NCBI RefSeq assembly: GCF_029892425.1
Contig: NZ_JARXWB010000003.1
Coordinates: forward strand, 310,001-374,000
Source: Bradyrhizobium sp. BR13661
GTDB taxonomy: Bacteria > Pseudomonadota > Alphaproteobacteria > Rhizobiales > Xanthobacteraceae
DNA length: 64,000 nucleotides
Direction: 5' to 3'
In this document: in pieces, positions 10,110 through 20,368 of the stretch
Numbering within the stretch: the stretch's first letter is position 1
Layout: every line of letters starts with the position of its first letter
The notes under the pieces: generated by a model
What the model saw: only the letters and a program-made list of their open reading frames with translations
Told to the model about the DNA's origin: nothing
The model's database searches: none
Made by a program: the position numbers and the translations under genes

Positions 10110-10142
10110 TGCGTCTCCTGTGGGTCAATTGGACTTGGACGG

Positions 10143-10889
10143 TCACTGCATGTGCTGACCGCCGTTGATCGCGATGTTTGCGCCCGTCAGGAAGGCGGCT
10201 TCTTCGGAGGCGAGATAGATGATCAGGCCGGCCACTTCTTCCGGCTTGCCAAGGCGGCCGACCGGGATGTGGGGCAGGATCTTGGAGTCCAGCACTTCTT
10301 TCGGGATGGCAGTGACCATCTTTGTGCCGATGTAACCCGGCGAGATCGTGTTGACGGTCACACCCTTCTTCGCCACCTCGAGCGCCAGCGCCTTGGTGAA
10401 GCCGTGCACACCGGCCTTGGCCGCCGAGTAGTTGGTCTGGCCGAAAGCACCCTTGCTGCCGTTCACCGACGAGACGTTGATGACGCGGCCCCAGCCGCGG
10501 TCGGCCATGCCGTCGGCGACCTGCTTGGTCATGTTGAACAGGCTGTCGAGGTTGGTGCGCATCACCGCGTCCCAGTTGACCTTGTCCATCTTCTTGAAGG
10601 TCATGTCGCGGGTAATGCCGGCGTTGTTGACGAGAACATCGATCGGGCCGAGCCGGGCCTGCGCCTCGGCGACGGCCTTGCTGCACGAGTCGTAGTCGGC
10701 CACGTCGCAGGCCACGGCCAGCACGTCGTAGCCGCGGGTCTTCATGTTGGCGACCCATTCGCCGTGCTTGGTGTTGCCGGGCGAGTAGGTTACGACGACC
10801 TTGTAGCCGGCGTCTGCCATCTTGGTCGAGATCGTCTCGCCCAGGCCACCCATGCCGCCGGTGACCAGGACCACGCGTTGTTGAGCCAT
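10143..10889 (-). CDS. phaB: Acetoacetyl-CoA reductase
   Basis: A 248-residue short-chain dehydrogenase that reduces acetoacetyl-CoA to (R)-3-hydroxybutyryl-CoA with NADPH, the second step of PHB synthesis. The nucleotide loop is VTGGMGGLGETIS; the catalytic pair lies in NYSAAKAG with the Ser in NVSSVNGSKGAFGQ. The C terminus TGANIAINGGQHMQ is typical of PhaB. Of two ATGs six bases apart I choose the second (MAQQRVVLVTG), which is 8 bases from AAGGAG and matches family length. The minus-strand frame remains open upstream through phaA in another reading frame, which is not a real fusion. phaA ends 29 bases upstream. Confidence 0.96.
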   Translation of the reverse strand: MAQQRVVLVTGGMGGLGETISTKMADAGYKVVVTYSPGNTKHGEWVANMKTRGYDVLAVACDVADYDSCSKAVAEAQARLGPIDVLVNNAGITRDMTFKKMDKVNWDAVMRTNLDSLFNMTKQVADGMADRGWGRVINVSSVNGSKGAFGQTNYSAAKAGVHGFTKALALEVAKKGVTVNTISPGYIGTKMVTAIPKEVLDSKILPHIPVGRLGKPEEVAGLIIYLASEEAAFLTGANIAINGGQHMQ

Positions 10890-10918
10890 GTTCATCTCCT
10901 TCGTCTGAAGTTGGTTGC

Positions 10919-12097
10919 TTACCGTTCCACCGTCAACGCCACACCCATGCCGCCGCCGATGCACAGCGAGGCGATGCCCTTCTTCGCATTGCGGCGCTGC
11001 ATCTCGTGCAGCAGAGTCACCAGGATGCGCGCGCCCGAGGCACCGATCGGGTGCCCGATGGCGATGGCGCCGCCGTTGACGTTGATCTTGCTGGTGTCCC
11101 AGCCCATCTCGTTGTTGACCGCGCAGGCCTGCGCCGCGAAGGCTTCGTTGATCTCCAACAGGTCCAGGTCTTGCGGCTTCCAGCCGGCGCGTTCCAGCGC
11201 CTTCTGCGACGCGGGCACCGGGCCCATGCCCATGATCGACGGATCGAGCCCCGCGGTGGCGTAGCTGGCGATGCGCGCCAGCGGTGTCAGGCCGAGCTGC
11301 GCGGCCTTCTTGGCGCTCATCACCACCACGGCGGCCGCCCCGTCGTTCAGGCCCGAGGCGTTGCCGGCGGTCACGCTGCCGGCCTTGTCGAACGCCGGGC
11401 GCAGCCCGGCCAGCGCGTCGGCGCTGGTCTTCTTGTTGATGAACTCGTCGTTGGCAAACAGGATCGGGTCGCCCTTCTTCTGGGCAATGCTGAAGGGCAC
11501 GATCTCGTCCTTGAACTTGCCGGCTTCCTGCGCGGCGGCGGCCTTCTGCTGCGATCCGAGCGCGAGCGCGTCCTGCTTGTCGCGGCTGATCTGGTACTTC
11601 TCGGCCACGTTCTCGGCCGTGATGCCCATGTGGTACTTGTTGTAAACGTCGAGCAGGCCGTCGACGATCATCGAGTCGACGAGCTTCCACTCGCCCATGC
11701 GCTGGCCGTCGCGCGAGCCGGGCAGCACGTGGGGCGCTAGGCTCATGCTCTCCTGGCCGCCGGCGATGACGATCTCGGAGTCGCCGTCGCGCACCGCCTG
11801 GGCCGCGAGCATGACCGCCTTCAGCCCGGAGCCGCAAACGGCGTTGATGGTGAGCGCCGGCACGGTCTGCGGTAGGCCGCTCTTGATGACGGTCTGGCGC
11901 GCCGGGTTCTGGCCGGCCCCGGCGGTGAGCACCTGGCCGAAGATGAGCTCGCCGATTTGCTCGCCGGAGAGCCGGGCGCGTTTGAGCAGCTCGACCACTA
12001 CCGCCGCCCCCAAGTCGGGCGCCGGGGTCTTGGCGAGAGTGCCTCCGAACTTGCCCACCGCGGTGCGGGTGGCGGCGACGATGACGATGTCTTCCAT
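10919..12097 (-). CDS. phaA: Acetyl-CoA acetyltransferase (beta-ketothiolase)
   Basis: A 392-residue thiolase that condenses two acetyl-CoA to acetoacetyl-CoA, the first step of PHB synthesis. Catalytic Cys in [11 protein letters not shown] near residue 88, His in [17 protein letters not shown], and the second Cys in SLCIGGGMG near the end are all present. The ATG at 12097 ([15 protein letters not shown]) is six bases from AAGGAG and gives the usual length; an in-frame ATG 14 codons upstream is less likely. It lies between phaC (38 bases) and phaB. Confidence 0.97.
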   Translation of the reverse strand: MEDIVIVAATRTAVGKFGGTLAKTPAPDLGAAVVVELLKRARLSGEQIGELIFGQVLTAGAGQNPARQTVIKSGLPQTVPALTINAVCGSGLKAVMLAAQAVRDGDSEIVIAGGQESMSLAPHVLPGSRDGQRMGEWKLVDSMIVDGLLDVYNKYHMGITAENVAEKYQISRDKQDALALGSQQKAAAAQEAGKFKDEIVPFSIAQKKGDPILFANDEFINKKTSADALAGLRPAFDKAGSVTAGNASGLNDGAAAVVVMSAKKAAQLGLTPLARIASYATAGLDPSIMGMGPVPASQKALERAGWKPQDLDLLEINEAFAAQACAVNNEMGWDTSKINVNGGAIAIGHPIGASGARILVTLLHEMQRRNAKKGIASLCIGGGMGVALTVER

Positions 12098-12135
12098 GAC
12101 GTTCTCCTTGGATGCGAGGGACAGATGTTCGGGAC

Positions 12136-13833
12136 TCACGCGGCCTTGGCCTTGACGTAGCGTCCCGGGGCGGGTTCGATGACCGGGAACTCGCGGTTAC
12201 CGGCGCTCTCGGGGGCAGCAACGAGCGCGCCGGCATGCTTCTCGAGCCAGCCGGCCCACAGCGGCCACCAGCTTCCCGGTTCGCTGCGCGCATGTTCGAG
12301 CCAGGCGTCGGCGTCGGGCGCGATCGCGCCGACCCAGTAGTTGCGCTTCTTCCTCGCCGGCGGGTTGATCACGCCGGCGATGTGGCCGCTGGCGCCGAGC
12401 ACGAACGTGATTTCGCCGCCGAGCAGCTCGGTGCTCTTGTAGGCGGTCTGCCAGGGCACGATGTGGTCCTCGCGCGACGAGAACAGGAACGCCGGCACCT
12501 CGACCACTCCCAGGTCGACCGGCACGCCGCATTGCACCGTCGCGCCCGGCTTGCGCAGCTTGTTCTCGAGGTAGGTGTTGCGCAGGTACCAGCAGAACAT
12601 CGGCCCGGGAAGGTTGGTGTCGTCACCGTTCCAGAACAGCAGGTCGAACGCCGGCGGCGCCTTGCCCTTCAGGTAGCCCGACACGACATACGGCCAGATC
12701 AGGTCGTTGGCGCGCAGCGCAGCGAACACTTGCGCCAGCTCGGTGCCTTTGAGCAGCCCGTCCTGGCCGATCGTTGCTTCACGCGCCACGGTGGACTGTT
12801 CGTCGACGAGCAGCCCGATCTCGCCGGCGTCCGAGAAGTCGAGCATCGTCGTCAGCAGGGTCAGGCTCGCGACCTTGTCGTCGCCGCGCGCCGTCATCAC
12901 CGCGAGCGCGCTGGCGAGCAGTGTGCCGCCGACGCAGAAGCCCAGCGTGTTGACCCGGTCGGCGCGGCTGATCGCGAGCGCCACGTCCACCGCCTGCATC
13001 ACGCCCTGCTCGAGGTAGTCGTCCCAGGTCAGCTGGCCCTGCTCGGGCCCGGCGTTGCGCCACGACACCAGGAACACCGTGTGGCCCTGCGCCACCGCAT
13101 GGCCGACGAAGGAGTTGTCGGGCTGCAGGTCGAGGATGTAGAACTTGTTGATGCACGGCGGCACGATCAGCAGCGGGCGCTCGTGCACCTTGGTCGTGCT
13201 CGGCGTGTACTGGACGAGCTGGATCAGCTCGTTTTCGAACACCACGCTGCCCGGGCTGGTGGCGACGTTGCGGCCGACCTCGAAAGCCTTGTCGTCGGTC
13301 ATCGACACCCGGCCCTTGGCGAAGTCCTGCATGAACAGGCGCGTGCCCTCGACCAGGCTGGCGCCTCCGCTGTCGAGCGCCGCCTGCAAGGCCTCGGGGT
13401 TGGTCGCGAGGCAGTTGGCCGGGCTCAGCGCATCGACCACCTGGCGCAGCACGAAGCTCCATTGGGCCTTGCTGCGTTCGTCGAGCGGCGCGGCGTCGAG
13501 CGCCTTGCGCAGCATTTCCGACTGGTTCAGGTAGGCCTTGGCGATGCCGTCGAAGCGCGGATCCTGGCGCCAGGGGTCGGCGGCGAACCGGCGGTCGACC
13601 GCCCGCGTCGCAGCGCCGGCGGTCGCCGCGGCCGTCCACCTCGACGTCATCTGCTGCAGCGCCTGGTGCTGCCATTGCGTGAAGGCGGTCGCGGCCTGCA
13701 TCCAGGGCCCGAGGGCGTTGGCCGGATCGGCCGCCGCCCGCGCGGCGGGCGGCGCGAGCGCCTTCAGCAAGTCCTGTTGCGTCGCCATCAGATCGGCGAG
13801 CCAGCGGGTCGGGTCGGGTGTGGGGGTTGGCAT
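12136..13833 (-). CDS. phaC: Class I poly(3-hydroxyalkanoate) synthase
   Basis: A 565-residue class I PHA synthase that polymerises 3-hydroxybutyryl-CoA at the granule surface. The N-terminal PhaC_N domain (about residues 60-230) precedes an alpha/beta hydrolase core with the lipase-like box GFCVGG holding the nucleophile Cys. The catalytic Asp is in SSREDHIVPW and the His in GASGHIAGVINPP. The C-terminal SEPGSWWPLWAGWL is characteristic. It begins 12 bases after the ndh-like gene and is followed by phaA and phaB, the phaCAB order of betaproteobacteria such as Ralstonia. Confidence 0.97.
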   Translation of the reverse strand: MPTPTPDPTRWLADLMATQQDLLKALAPPAARAAADPANALGPWMQAATAFTQWQHQALQQMTSRWTAAATAGAATRAVDRRFAADPWRQDPRFDGIAKAYLNQSEMLRKALDAAPLDERSKAQWSFVLRQVVDALSPANCLATNPEALQAALDSGGASLVEGTRLFMQDFAKGRVSMTDDKAFEVGRNVATSPGSVVFENELIQLVQYTPSTTKVHERPLLIVPPCINKFYILDLQPDNSFVGHAVAQGHTVFLVSWRNAGPEQGQLTWDDYLEQGVMQAVDVALAISRADRVNTLGFCVGGTLLASALAVMTARGDDKVASLTLLTTMLDFSDAGEIGLLVDEQSTVAREATIGQDGLLKGTELAQVFAALRANDLIWPYVVSGYLKGKAPPAFDLLFWNGDDTNLPGPMFCWYLRNTYLENKLRKPGATVQCGVPVDLGVVEVPAFLFSSREDHIVPWQTAYKSTELLGGEITFVLGASGHIAGVINPPARKKRNYWVGAIAPDADAWLEHARSEPGSWWPLWAGWLEKHAGALVAAPESAGNREFPVIEPAPGRYVKAKAA

Positions 13834-13845
13834 GGTGAACCCTCC

Positions 13846-15168
13846 TCAATGCAGTTTCACGTGCGGTTCAGTGCGGCGCACGATGAGCCGGGCCAGCGTG
13901 TCGAGCGCGACCTTGGCGACGCCGTGCAGCGCCAGTTCGTGCATCTTGTAGAGCGACAGGTACATGCCGCGCGCGAACAGGCCCTCGACCATCAGTCCGC
14001 CCAACATGTTGCCGACCGTGCTGTGCTCGCCCAGCGAGACCAGCGAGCCGAAGTCGCGATAGCGATAGCCGGCGAGCGGCTTGCCAGCGAGCCGGCGCTT
14101 GATCTGGCCGAAGATGTGCGTGGCCTGCTGATGCGCCGCCTGTGCGCGCGGCGGGACCAAGCCGCCCTCGCCCTGATTGGCCTCGGGCCAGTGGCAGGCG
14201 GCGCAGTCGCCGATGGCGAACACGCTGTCGTCACGCGTGGTCTGCAGCGTCGGTCGCACGACGAGCTGGTTGATGTGGTTGGTCTCGAGCCCCGCAATGT
14301 CCTTCAGGAAGTCGGGCGCCTTGACGCCGGCCGCCCACACCACCAGCTCGGCTGCGATCACGCGGCCATCGCCCAGCCGCACCCCGTCGCGCAGCACCTC
14401 GGCGACCTTGGCCTTCGTATAAACCTCGACGCCGAGCTTGCGCAGCAGCGCTTCCGTTGCCTGCGACAGGCGCGGCGGCAGCGCGGGCAGCACGCGGTCC
14501 GCCGCCTCGATGACTCGCACCTTGATGTCCTTGTCGGGGTCAACGCGGTCGAGCCCGAACGCGACGACCTCGCGCGCCGTGCGGTGCAGCTCGGCAGCCA
14601 GCTCGACGCCGGTGGCGCCGGCGCCAATGATCGCGACCTTGAGCTGCTCGGGCCGCAGCGGCGTCGCCTGCGCATGGGCGCGGATGCAGGCGTTGACCAT
14701 GCGCGCGTGGAAGCGCCGCGCATCAGCCAGCGACTCGAGTTTCATCGAATACTCGCCGACGCCGGGCGTGCCGAAGTCGTTGCTCTGGCTGCCCACGGCG
14801 ATGACGAGGGTGTCGTAGCCAAAGGCGCGCTGCGGCGTGACCTCTCGACCGTCGTCGTCGAGCGACGGCGCGACGTGCACCTCGCGACGTGTGCGATCGA
14901 GCCCGATCATCTCGCCGATCCGGTAGCGGAAGCGGTGCCAGTGCGACTGCGCGAGGTAATCGACCTCGTGCGCCGAGAGGTCCATGCTGCCGGCCGCGAT
15001 CTCGTGCAGCTTGGGTTTCCAGACATGCGTTCGATTGCAGTCGATCAGCGTGACGTCGGCGCTGCCCTTGCGTCCGAGCCGATCGCCGAGCTTCGTCGCG
15101 AGTTCGAGCCCGCCCGCGCCGCCGCCGACGATGACCACGCGGTGTCTCGCGGCACCATTGGTTTTCAT
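13846..15168 (-). CDS. ndh: Type II NADH dehydrogenase (NDH-2)
   Basis: A 440-residue single-chain, membrane-associated NADH:quinone oxidoreductase that does not pump protons. The FAD loop is VVIVGGGAGGLELATKLGD at the N terminus and the NADH loop VAIIGAGATGVELAAEL near residue 170. VFAIGDCAACHWPE and PPRAQAAHQQATH follow, then a hydrophobic/amphipathic C terminus. I start it at the ATG at 15168 (MKTNGAARHR), which gives family length; the frame is open further upstream but that part is not conserved-looking. It leads the run ndh-phaC-phaA-phaB-phasin-cydA-cydB, pairing a non-pumping dehydrogenase with a non-pumping oxidase. Confidence 0.92.
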   Translation of the reverse strand: MKTNGAARHRVVIVGGGAGGLELATKLGDRLGRKGSADVTLIDCNRTHVWKPKLHEIAAGSMDLSAHEVDYLAQSHWHRFRYRIGEMIGLDRTRREVHVAPSLDDDGREVTPQRAFGYDTLVIAVGSQSNDFGTPGVGEYSMKLESLADARRFHARMVNACIRAHAQATPLRPEQLKVAIIGAGATGVELAAELHRTAREVVAFGLDRVDPDKDIKVRVIEAADRVLPALPPRLSQATEALLRKLGVEVYTKAKVAEVLRDGVRLGDGRVIAAELVVWAAGVKAPDFLKDIAGLETNHINQLVVRPTLQTTRDDSVFAIGDCAACHWPEANQGEGGLVPPRAQAAHQQATHIFGQIKRRLAGKPLAGYRYRDFGSLVSLGEHSTVGNMLGGLMVEGLFARGMYLSLYKMHELALHGVAKVALDTLARLIVRRTEPHVKLH

Positions 15169-15401
15169 CGACGCTTGTGAATGTGCGCCATGCCTCGAAC
15201 CCGACCCCTGTATCCGCTCGGACCGCTGGTGCTCGCTGCGAGGCGTGGACGCTTGCGCGCACCAAGGTCGGCCTGGTGATCCGACGTGCAGGACAGCGAG
15301 ACGATCGAACCGCTCGGCTACTGCATCCGCCGCGCAGGTCAACGTGCTGATCTTCATCGTCTTCATCGCCTTCATCGTCGTCACCATCGGCGGGCTCGGC
15401 A

Positions 15402-15677
15402 TCAACAACAGCGCATGCCGCCGCCCGGCTTGCTGTAGCGCCGGTCGATGGCGAAGCGGAAGAACGCCTCCTCGCTCATCACAGGCACATCGGGATGGGC
15501 CGCCTTGCAGTGGGCGAGATACGCCTCGTAGTCCGGTGCACCGAGCACTCCCTTGAGCGCGTGCCCGATGCACGCCATCCTGTGGGCGAGCGCCTTCACG
15601 CGGCCCGGGCGCTTGCCGCCGGCGCCAGGCGCGAAGGGGTCGTCGTCGCCGGTTGGCCGGTCAGTGAGCAACGGCAT
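15402..15677 (-). CDS. YbdD/YjiX family (DUF466) small protein
   Basis: A 91-residue member of the YbdD family, the usual partner of CstA-type pyruvate transporters. The family pattern is visible: GxPDYEAYLAHCKAAHPD in the middle, SEEAFFRFAIDRRY, and the C-terminal double Cys (RCC). Its role is unknown in detail but it is thought to be needed for the activity of the cognate CstA/BtsT transporter. The start lies 17 bases inside the end of cstA, so it is translationally coupled to it. The 233 bp downstream to ndh hold nothing I recognise. Confidence 0.88.
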   Translation of the reverse strand: MPLLTDRPTGDDDPFAPGAGGKRPGRVKALAHRMACIGHALKGVLGAPDYEAYLAHCKAAHPDVPVMSEEAFFRFAIDRRYSKPGGGMRCC

Positions 15678-17739
15678 AAGACACTCCGAGCGGGGCTTCG
15701 CGGTACTCCGTTTCCGCCGAGGTCGGCGCCGGTTGGCGCCATCCGCGCAACGCCATCCTGACGGTGAAGTAGGCCATGGCGACCACCAGGAGGGCGAACA
15801 AGATCGTGAGGCCCCCGCACAGGTAGTTGTTGAACGCGACCCGCTGCATGTCGGCGATGGTCTTCGCGGGAGCGATCAGGGTGCCGGCCGCCGCCGCCTC
15901 GCTGTACCTGTTGGCGAGTGCGAGGAAACCGATTTTCGGATCGCTCGAGAGCACCTTCTGCCACGCCGCCGAAAGCGTGCACACCAGCAGCCACGCCGTC
16001 GGCACGAGGGCGACCCAGGTGTACTTCTCGCGCTTCATCTTGATGAGCACCACGGTGACCAGCAGCAGTGCGATGCCGGCGAGCATCTGGTTGCCGATGC
16101 CGAACAGCGGCCAGATCGTGTTCACGCCGCCCAGCGGATCGATCGTGCCCTGGTACACGAAGTAGCCCCATCCGAACACGCACAGGATGGTGGCGACGAT
16201 ATTGGCTGGAATCGACTCGATGCGGCCGAGCGGCGCGTACACGTGGCCGAGCAGATCCTGGATCATGAAGCGCCCGGCACGCGTGCCCGCGTCGACCGCG
16301 GTGAGGATGAAAAGCGCCTCGAACAGGATCGCGAAGTGGTACCACAGCGCCTCCGTCGCCTTGCCGCCGAACACCTGCGCCATGATCTGCGCGATGCCGA
16401 CCGCCAACGTCGGCGCGCCGCCCGCGCGATGCAGGATGGTGTGCTCGCCGACGTCCTTCGCGGTCTGGGTGATGAGCTCGGGCGTAATGGTCCAGCCCCA
16501 TTCACTAATGACCCTGGCCGCCGTATCGACCGTCGGCCCGATCACCGCTGCCGGCACGTTCATCGCGAAGTAGATGCCCGGGTCGAGCACGCTCGCGGCG
16601 ACGAGCGCCATGATGGCGACGAAGGACTCGGTCAGCATTCCGCCGTAGCCGATGAAGCGGGCCTGGCCCTCGCGCTCGATCATCTTCGGTGTCGTGCCGG
16701 AGGAGATCAGGGCGTGGAAGCCCGACACGGCACCGCAGGCGATGGTGATGAACAGGAACGGGAACAGCGAACCCGACACCACCGGCCCGGTACCGTCGAT
16801 GAAGCGCGTCGTCGCCGGCATCCTCAGCTCTGGCTGCACGACGTAGATGCCGATGGCGAGCGCTGCGATGACTCCGATCTTCAGGAAGGTGGACAGGTAG
16901 TCGCGCGGCGCGAGCAGCAGCCACACCGGCAGCATGGAGGCGATCGCGCCGTACGCGATCACAGCCCAGGCGAGCTGCGGCGCGGAGTAGGTGAACAGCG
17001 GCCCCAGGGTCGCGCTCTCCGACACGTACTGGCCATACCAGATGGTGAGCAGCAGCACGATGACGCCGAAGGCGGACGCCTCCAGAATCTTGCCCGGACG
17101 GATGAACCGCATGTAGATTCCCATCGCCATGGCGAGCGGAATCGTCACCGCGACGGTGAACGAGCCCCACGGGCTCTCGCCGAGGGCCTTCACGACGATC
17201 AGTCCGAGCGCCGCCAGGATGATGATCATGATGGCGAGCGTGCCGACCGACGCGATGGCCCCGGCGACGGGCCCCATCTCCATCTTGACCATCTCGCCGA
17301 GCGAGCGACCGTCGCGCCGAATCGAGCAGAACAGGACCAGAAAGTCCTGCACCGCGCCCGCCAGCACGACACCGGCCAGCAACCAGATCGTTCCGGGCAG
17401 GTAGCCCCACTGCGCGGCGAGCACCGGGCCCACCAGTGGGCCGGCGCCCGCGATGGCCGCGAAGTGGTGCCCATAGAGCACGTACTTGTTGGTGGCGACG
17501 AAGTCGACCCCGTCGTGATGCCGCACCGCCGGCGTCATGCGCGTGTCGTCGAGCTGCAGCACCTTCTCGGCGATGAACTTGCTGTAGAACCGGTAGGCGA
17601 TGAAAAACACGCACAACGCGGCCGTCACCAGCCAGGCGGCGCTGACCGATTCGCCGCGGTTGAGCGCGATGGCCGCAAACGAGAATGCGCCGAGGATGGC
17701 GAGCGCCGGCCAAATGAGAATCTGAAGCATCTTGTTCAT
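15661..17739 (-). CDS. cstA: CstA family carbon starvation / pyruvate transporter
   Basis: A 692-residue polytopic membrane protein of the CstA family, whose characterised members import pyruvate (E. coli BtsT and CstA) or peptides. Family signatures include HHDGVDFVATNKYVLYGHHF near residue 95 and GPLVGPVLAAQWGYLPGT, and about sixteen hydrophobic helices. It overlaps the upstream hydrolase by four bases (ATGA) and the downstream YbdD gene by 17. Position in a run headed by the pyruvate dehydrogenase genes supports pyruvate as the substrate; that is inference from context and family. Confidence 0.94.
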   Translation of the reverse strand: MNKMLQILIWPALAILGAFSFAAIALNRGESVSAAWLVTAALCVFFIAYRFYSKFIAEKVLQLDDTRMTPAVRHHDGVDFVATNKYVLYGHHFAAIAGAGPLVGPVLAAQWGYLPGTIWLLAGVVLAGAVQDFLVLFCSIRRDGRSLGEMVKMEMGPVAGAIASVGTLAIMIIILAALGLIVVKALGESPWGSFTVAVTIPLAMAMGIYMRFIRPGKILEASAFGVIVLLLTIWYGQYVSESATLGPLFTYSAPQLAWAVIAYGAIASMLPVWLLLAPRDYLSTFLKIGVIAALAIGIYVVQPELRMPATTRFIDGTGPVVSGSLFPFLFITIACGAVSGFHALISSGTTPKMIEREGQARFIGYGGMLTESFVAIMALVAASVLDPGIYFAMNVPAAVIGPTVDTAARVISEWGWTITPELITQTAKDVGEHTILHRAGGAPTLAVGIAQIMAQVFGGKATEALWYHFAILFEALFILTAVDAGTRAGRFMIQDLLGHVYAPLGRIESIPANIVATILCVFGWGYFVYQGTIDPLGGVNTIWPLFGIGNQMLAGIALLLVTVVLIKMKREKYTWVALVPTAWLLVCTLSAAWQKVLSSDPKIGFLALANRYSEAAAAGTLIAPAKTIADMQRVAFNNYLCGGLTILFALLVVAMAYFTVRMALRGWRQPAPTSAETEYREAPLGVSYAVAH

Positions 17740-18581
17740 GCTGGTCTCCAGGGGAACATCAGGGCGCTGCGCTGCACGTCAGCGGGCGGCGGCGCGTGTG
17801 CTCGCGCCGCGATGGCTGGCACCAGCCCCAGCGCAGCCAGAAACGCGGCCGGCTGATCGGCGTGGACCCAATGGCCTGCGCCATCAATCTCGACGGTCCG
17901 GGCCTGGGGAAACTGCTCGACAAATGCCGCGCTGTCGGCCGGCGTCACGTAGTCGGACAGCGATCCGGTGATCAGCGTCGCCGGCCCGTCGAATCGGCGT
18001 GCTGCCAACTCGGGCGGAAAGGCAGACAGCTCGGGGATCGCGGCGCCGATGGCCGGCAGGTTGAGTTGCCAATCAAAATGATCGTTCGTGACCACAAGGT
18101 TTTGCATCAGGAATCCGACGGTGGCGGCGTCGGGAATCCTCTCGATCATCTGGCGCACGACATCGGCGCGGTCGGCTGCCGCCCGAGGGTTGAGGCTCAG
18201 CATGGCCTGGACATAGGGCGTCAGGCGGTCCGCGTACAATACCGGCGCGATATCGACCACGATGAGGCGCCCGACCGACTCGGGGCTTTCGAGCGCCAGG
18301 GTCATCGCTGTTTTGCCGCCCATGCTGTGCCCGATGACGACCGGACGATCGAGTCTCTCACTGCGGATCAGTGCACGCACATCGGCCGCCATCTCGGAGT
18401 AGGTCATCGAATCGATCCACGGTGATCGGCCGTGGTTGCGCAGGTCAGCGCAAATGACCCGGTGTTCGGCCGACAGCGCACGGGCTATGCCGCGCCAGTT
18501 GCGGCTCGAACCGAAAAGCCCGTGCAGAACGACGACGGGCGGTCCGTCGCCCAAGGATTCGAACGCGAGTTGCAGCGGCAT
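17736..18581 (-). CDS. Alpha/beta hydrolase, YbfF-like esterase
   Basis: A 281-residue cytosolic alpha/beta hydrolase. The oxyanion loop HGLFGSSRNWRGIA, the nucleophile elbow GHSMGGKTAM (Ser near 100), DLRNHGRSP and a C-terminal GAGHWVHADQP (catalytic His) give the complete YbfF pattern. The natural substrate of this family is uncertain; short acyl esters and acyl-CoA have been reported for relatives. I start at MPLQLAF (18581), 11 bases after the lpdA stop, because the 15 upstream codons overlap lpdA and are not conserved. Its stop overlaps the cstA start. Confidence 0.85.
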   Translation of the reverse strand: MPLQLAFESLGDGPPVVVLHGLFGSSRNWRGIARALSAEHRVICADLRNHGRSPWIDSMTYSEMAADVRALIRSERLDRPVVIGHSMGGKTAMTLALESPESVGRLIVVDIAPVLYADRLTPYVQAMLSLNPRAAADRADVVRQMIERIPDAATVGFLMQNLVVTNDHFDWQLNLPAIGAAIPELSAFPPELAARRFDGPATLITGSLSDYVTPADSAAFVEQFPQARTVEIDGAGHWVHADQPAAFLAALGLVPAIAARAHAPPPADVQRSALMFPWRPA

Positions 18582-18592
18582 CGCTTTACCTG

Positions 18593-20356
18593 CTACTTCT
18601 TCTTCTGCGGCGGCAGATCGGTGCACACGCCTTCGAACAGTTCGGCCGCCATGCCGATCGATTCGCCGAGCGTCGGGTGCGGGTGGATGGTCTTGCCGAT
18701 GTCGGTCGGCTCGCAGCCCATCTCGACGGCTAGGCAGACCTCGCTGATCAGGTCGCCTGCATGCGTACCGACGATTCCGCCGCCGATCACGCGATGTGTG
18801 GCCTCATCGAAGATCAACTTGGTAAAACCTTCGTCGCGACCGTTGGCGATGGCGCGGCCCGACGCGGCCCAGGGGAACACCGCCTTGCCAATCTTGATGC
18901 CCTCGGCCTTGCACTGCTCCTCGGTCTTGCCGGCCCAGGCGACCTCTGGATCGGTATAGGCCACCGACGGAATCTGCCGCGCGTCGAAGAACGCCGCCTC
19001 GCCGTGCGCGGCTTCGGCCGCCACATGCGCCTCGTGCACCGCCTTGTGCGCCAGCATCGGCTCGCCGACGATGTCGCCGATCGCGTAGATGTGCGGCACG
19101 TTGGTCCGCATCTGCTTGTCGACGTTGATGAAGCCGCGGTCGGTCACCGCCACGCCGGCCTTCTCGGCGCCGATCTTCCTGCCGTTGGAGCTGCGCCCCA
19201 CGGCCACCAGCACGAGGTCGTAGAGCTGTGGCTCCTTCGGCGCCCTGTCGCCCTCGAACGCGACCTCGATGCCGGCCTTGGTCGCCTTGGCGCTCACGGC
19301 CTTGGTCTTCAGCATCACCTTGTCGAAGCGGTGGGTGTTCATCTTGTCCCACACCTTGACGAGGTCGCGGTCGGCGCCCTGCATCAGGCCGTCGAGCATC
19401 TCGACCACGTCGATGCGCGTGCCGAGCGTCGAATACACCGTGGCCATCTCCAGTCCGATGATGCCGCCGCCGACCACCAGCATGCGCTTGGGGATGACCT
19501 TGAGCAGCAGCGCGCCGGTGGAGTCGACGATGCGCTCGTCCTCGGGCATGAACGGCAGCTTCACCGCCTGGCTGCCCGCGGCAATGATCGCCTTGGCGAA
19601 TTTGACGACCTTCTTGCCGCCGTCGGCCGCGACAACTTCGACATGGTGCGGATCGAGGAAGCTGCCGACGCCCGTGATCACTTCGACCTTGCGCGCCTTG
19701 GCCATACCGGCCAAGCCACTGGTCAGCTTCTTGATTACGCCGTCCTTGAAGGCGCGCAGCTTTTCGATGTCGATCTCGGGTGCGCCGTACTTGATGCCGT
19801 GGTCGGGCAGGTGCTTGACCTCGTCCATCACCGAGGCGGTGTGCAGCAGCGCCTTCGACGGGATGCAGCCAACGTTCAGGCAGACGCCGCCGAGCGTTGC
19901 ATAGCGCTCGACGAGCACGGTCTTCATGCCGATGTCGGCACTGCGGAAGGCCGCCGAGTAACCGCCGGGCCCGGCGCCGAGCACGACCATCTCGCATTCG
20001 ACGTCGGCCTTGCCGCTGTAGGTGGCGGCGCCCGGAATCGGCGCCACCGGCGCAGCGGGGGCCGCTGCCTTGGCCGGTGCGGCCGGCGCAGGGGCCGGCG
20101 CAGCGGTTGCGGCGGCCGCTGCCTCGACGACCAGGATCACCGAGCCCTCGCTGACCTTGTCGTTGACCTTGACCTTCAGCTCTTTGACCACGCCGGCGTG
20201 CGACGACGGAATCTCCATCGAAGCCTTGTCCGACTCGACCATGATCAGCCCGGTGTCGACGGCGATCGTCTCGCCGACCTTGACCATCACCTCGATGACC
20301 GCGACATCCTTGAAATCGCCGATGTCCGGGACGTTGACTTCCACGAATTGAGCCAT
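18593..20356 (-). CDS. lpdA: Dihydrolipoyl dehydrogenase (E3) with N-terminal lipoyl domain
   Basis: A 587-residue E3 of the pyruvate dehydrogenase complex, reoxidising dihydrolipoamide with NAD+. Residues 1-80 are a biotinyl-lipoyl domain with the lipoylated Lys in [10 protein letters not shown], followed by an Ala/Pro linker to about residue 115. The flavoprotein core has the redox disulfide in [18 protein letters not shown] and the C-terminal HPHPTLGES interface motif. E3 with its own lipoyl domain is typical of beta- and some gammaproteobacteria (Ralstonia, Neisseria) rather than of the alphaproteobacterial PdhA/PdhB system. It lies 12 bases after aceF. Confidence 0.97.
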   Translation of the reverse strand: MAQFVEVNVPDIGDFKDVAVIEVMVKVGETIAVDTGLIMVESDKASMEIPSSHAGVVKELKVKVNDKVSEGSVILVVEAAAAATAAPAPAPAAPAKAAAPAAPVAPIPGAATYSGKADVECEMVVLGAGPGGYSAAFRSADIGMKTVLVERYATLGGVCLNVGCIPSKALLHTASVMDEVKHLPDHGIKYGAPEIDIEKLRAFKDGVIKKLTSGLAGMAKARKVEVITGVGSFLDPHHVEVVAADGGKKVVKFAKAIIAAGSQAVKLPFMPEDERIVDSTGALLLKVIPKRMLVVGGGIIGLEMATVYSTLGTRIDVVEMLDGLMQGADRDLVKVWDKMNTHRFDKVMLKTKAVSAKATKAGIEVAFEGDRAPKEPQLYDLVLVAVGRSSNGRKIGAEKAGVAVTDRGFINVDKQMRTNVPHIYAIGDIVGEPMLAHKAVHEAHVAAEAAHGEAAFFDARQIPSVAYTDPEVAWAGKTEEQCKAEGIKIGKAVFPWAASGRAIANGRDEGFTKLIFDEATHRVIGGGIVGTHAGDLISEVCLAVEMGCEPTDIGKTIHPHPTLGESIGMAAELFEGVCTDLPPQKKK

Positions 20357-20368
20357 GACCGCAGGTCC

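Noticed and set aside
10143..12293. An apparent 716-residue protein joining the phaA region to phaB
   Set aside because: The upstream part is phaA read in the wrong frame; phaB has its own start with AAGGAG and phaA is intact in another frame.
12112..15180. A 1022-codon open frame on the plus strand opposite phaC and ndh
   Set aside because: It is a high-G+C antisense shadow: His/Arg/Ala-rich, matches no family, and lies opposite two clear genes with catalytic motifs and ribosome binding sites.
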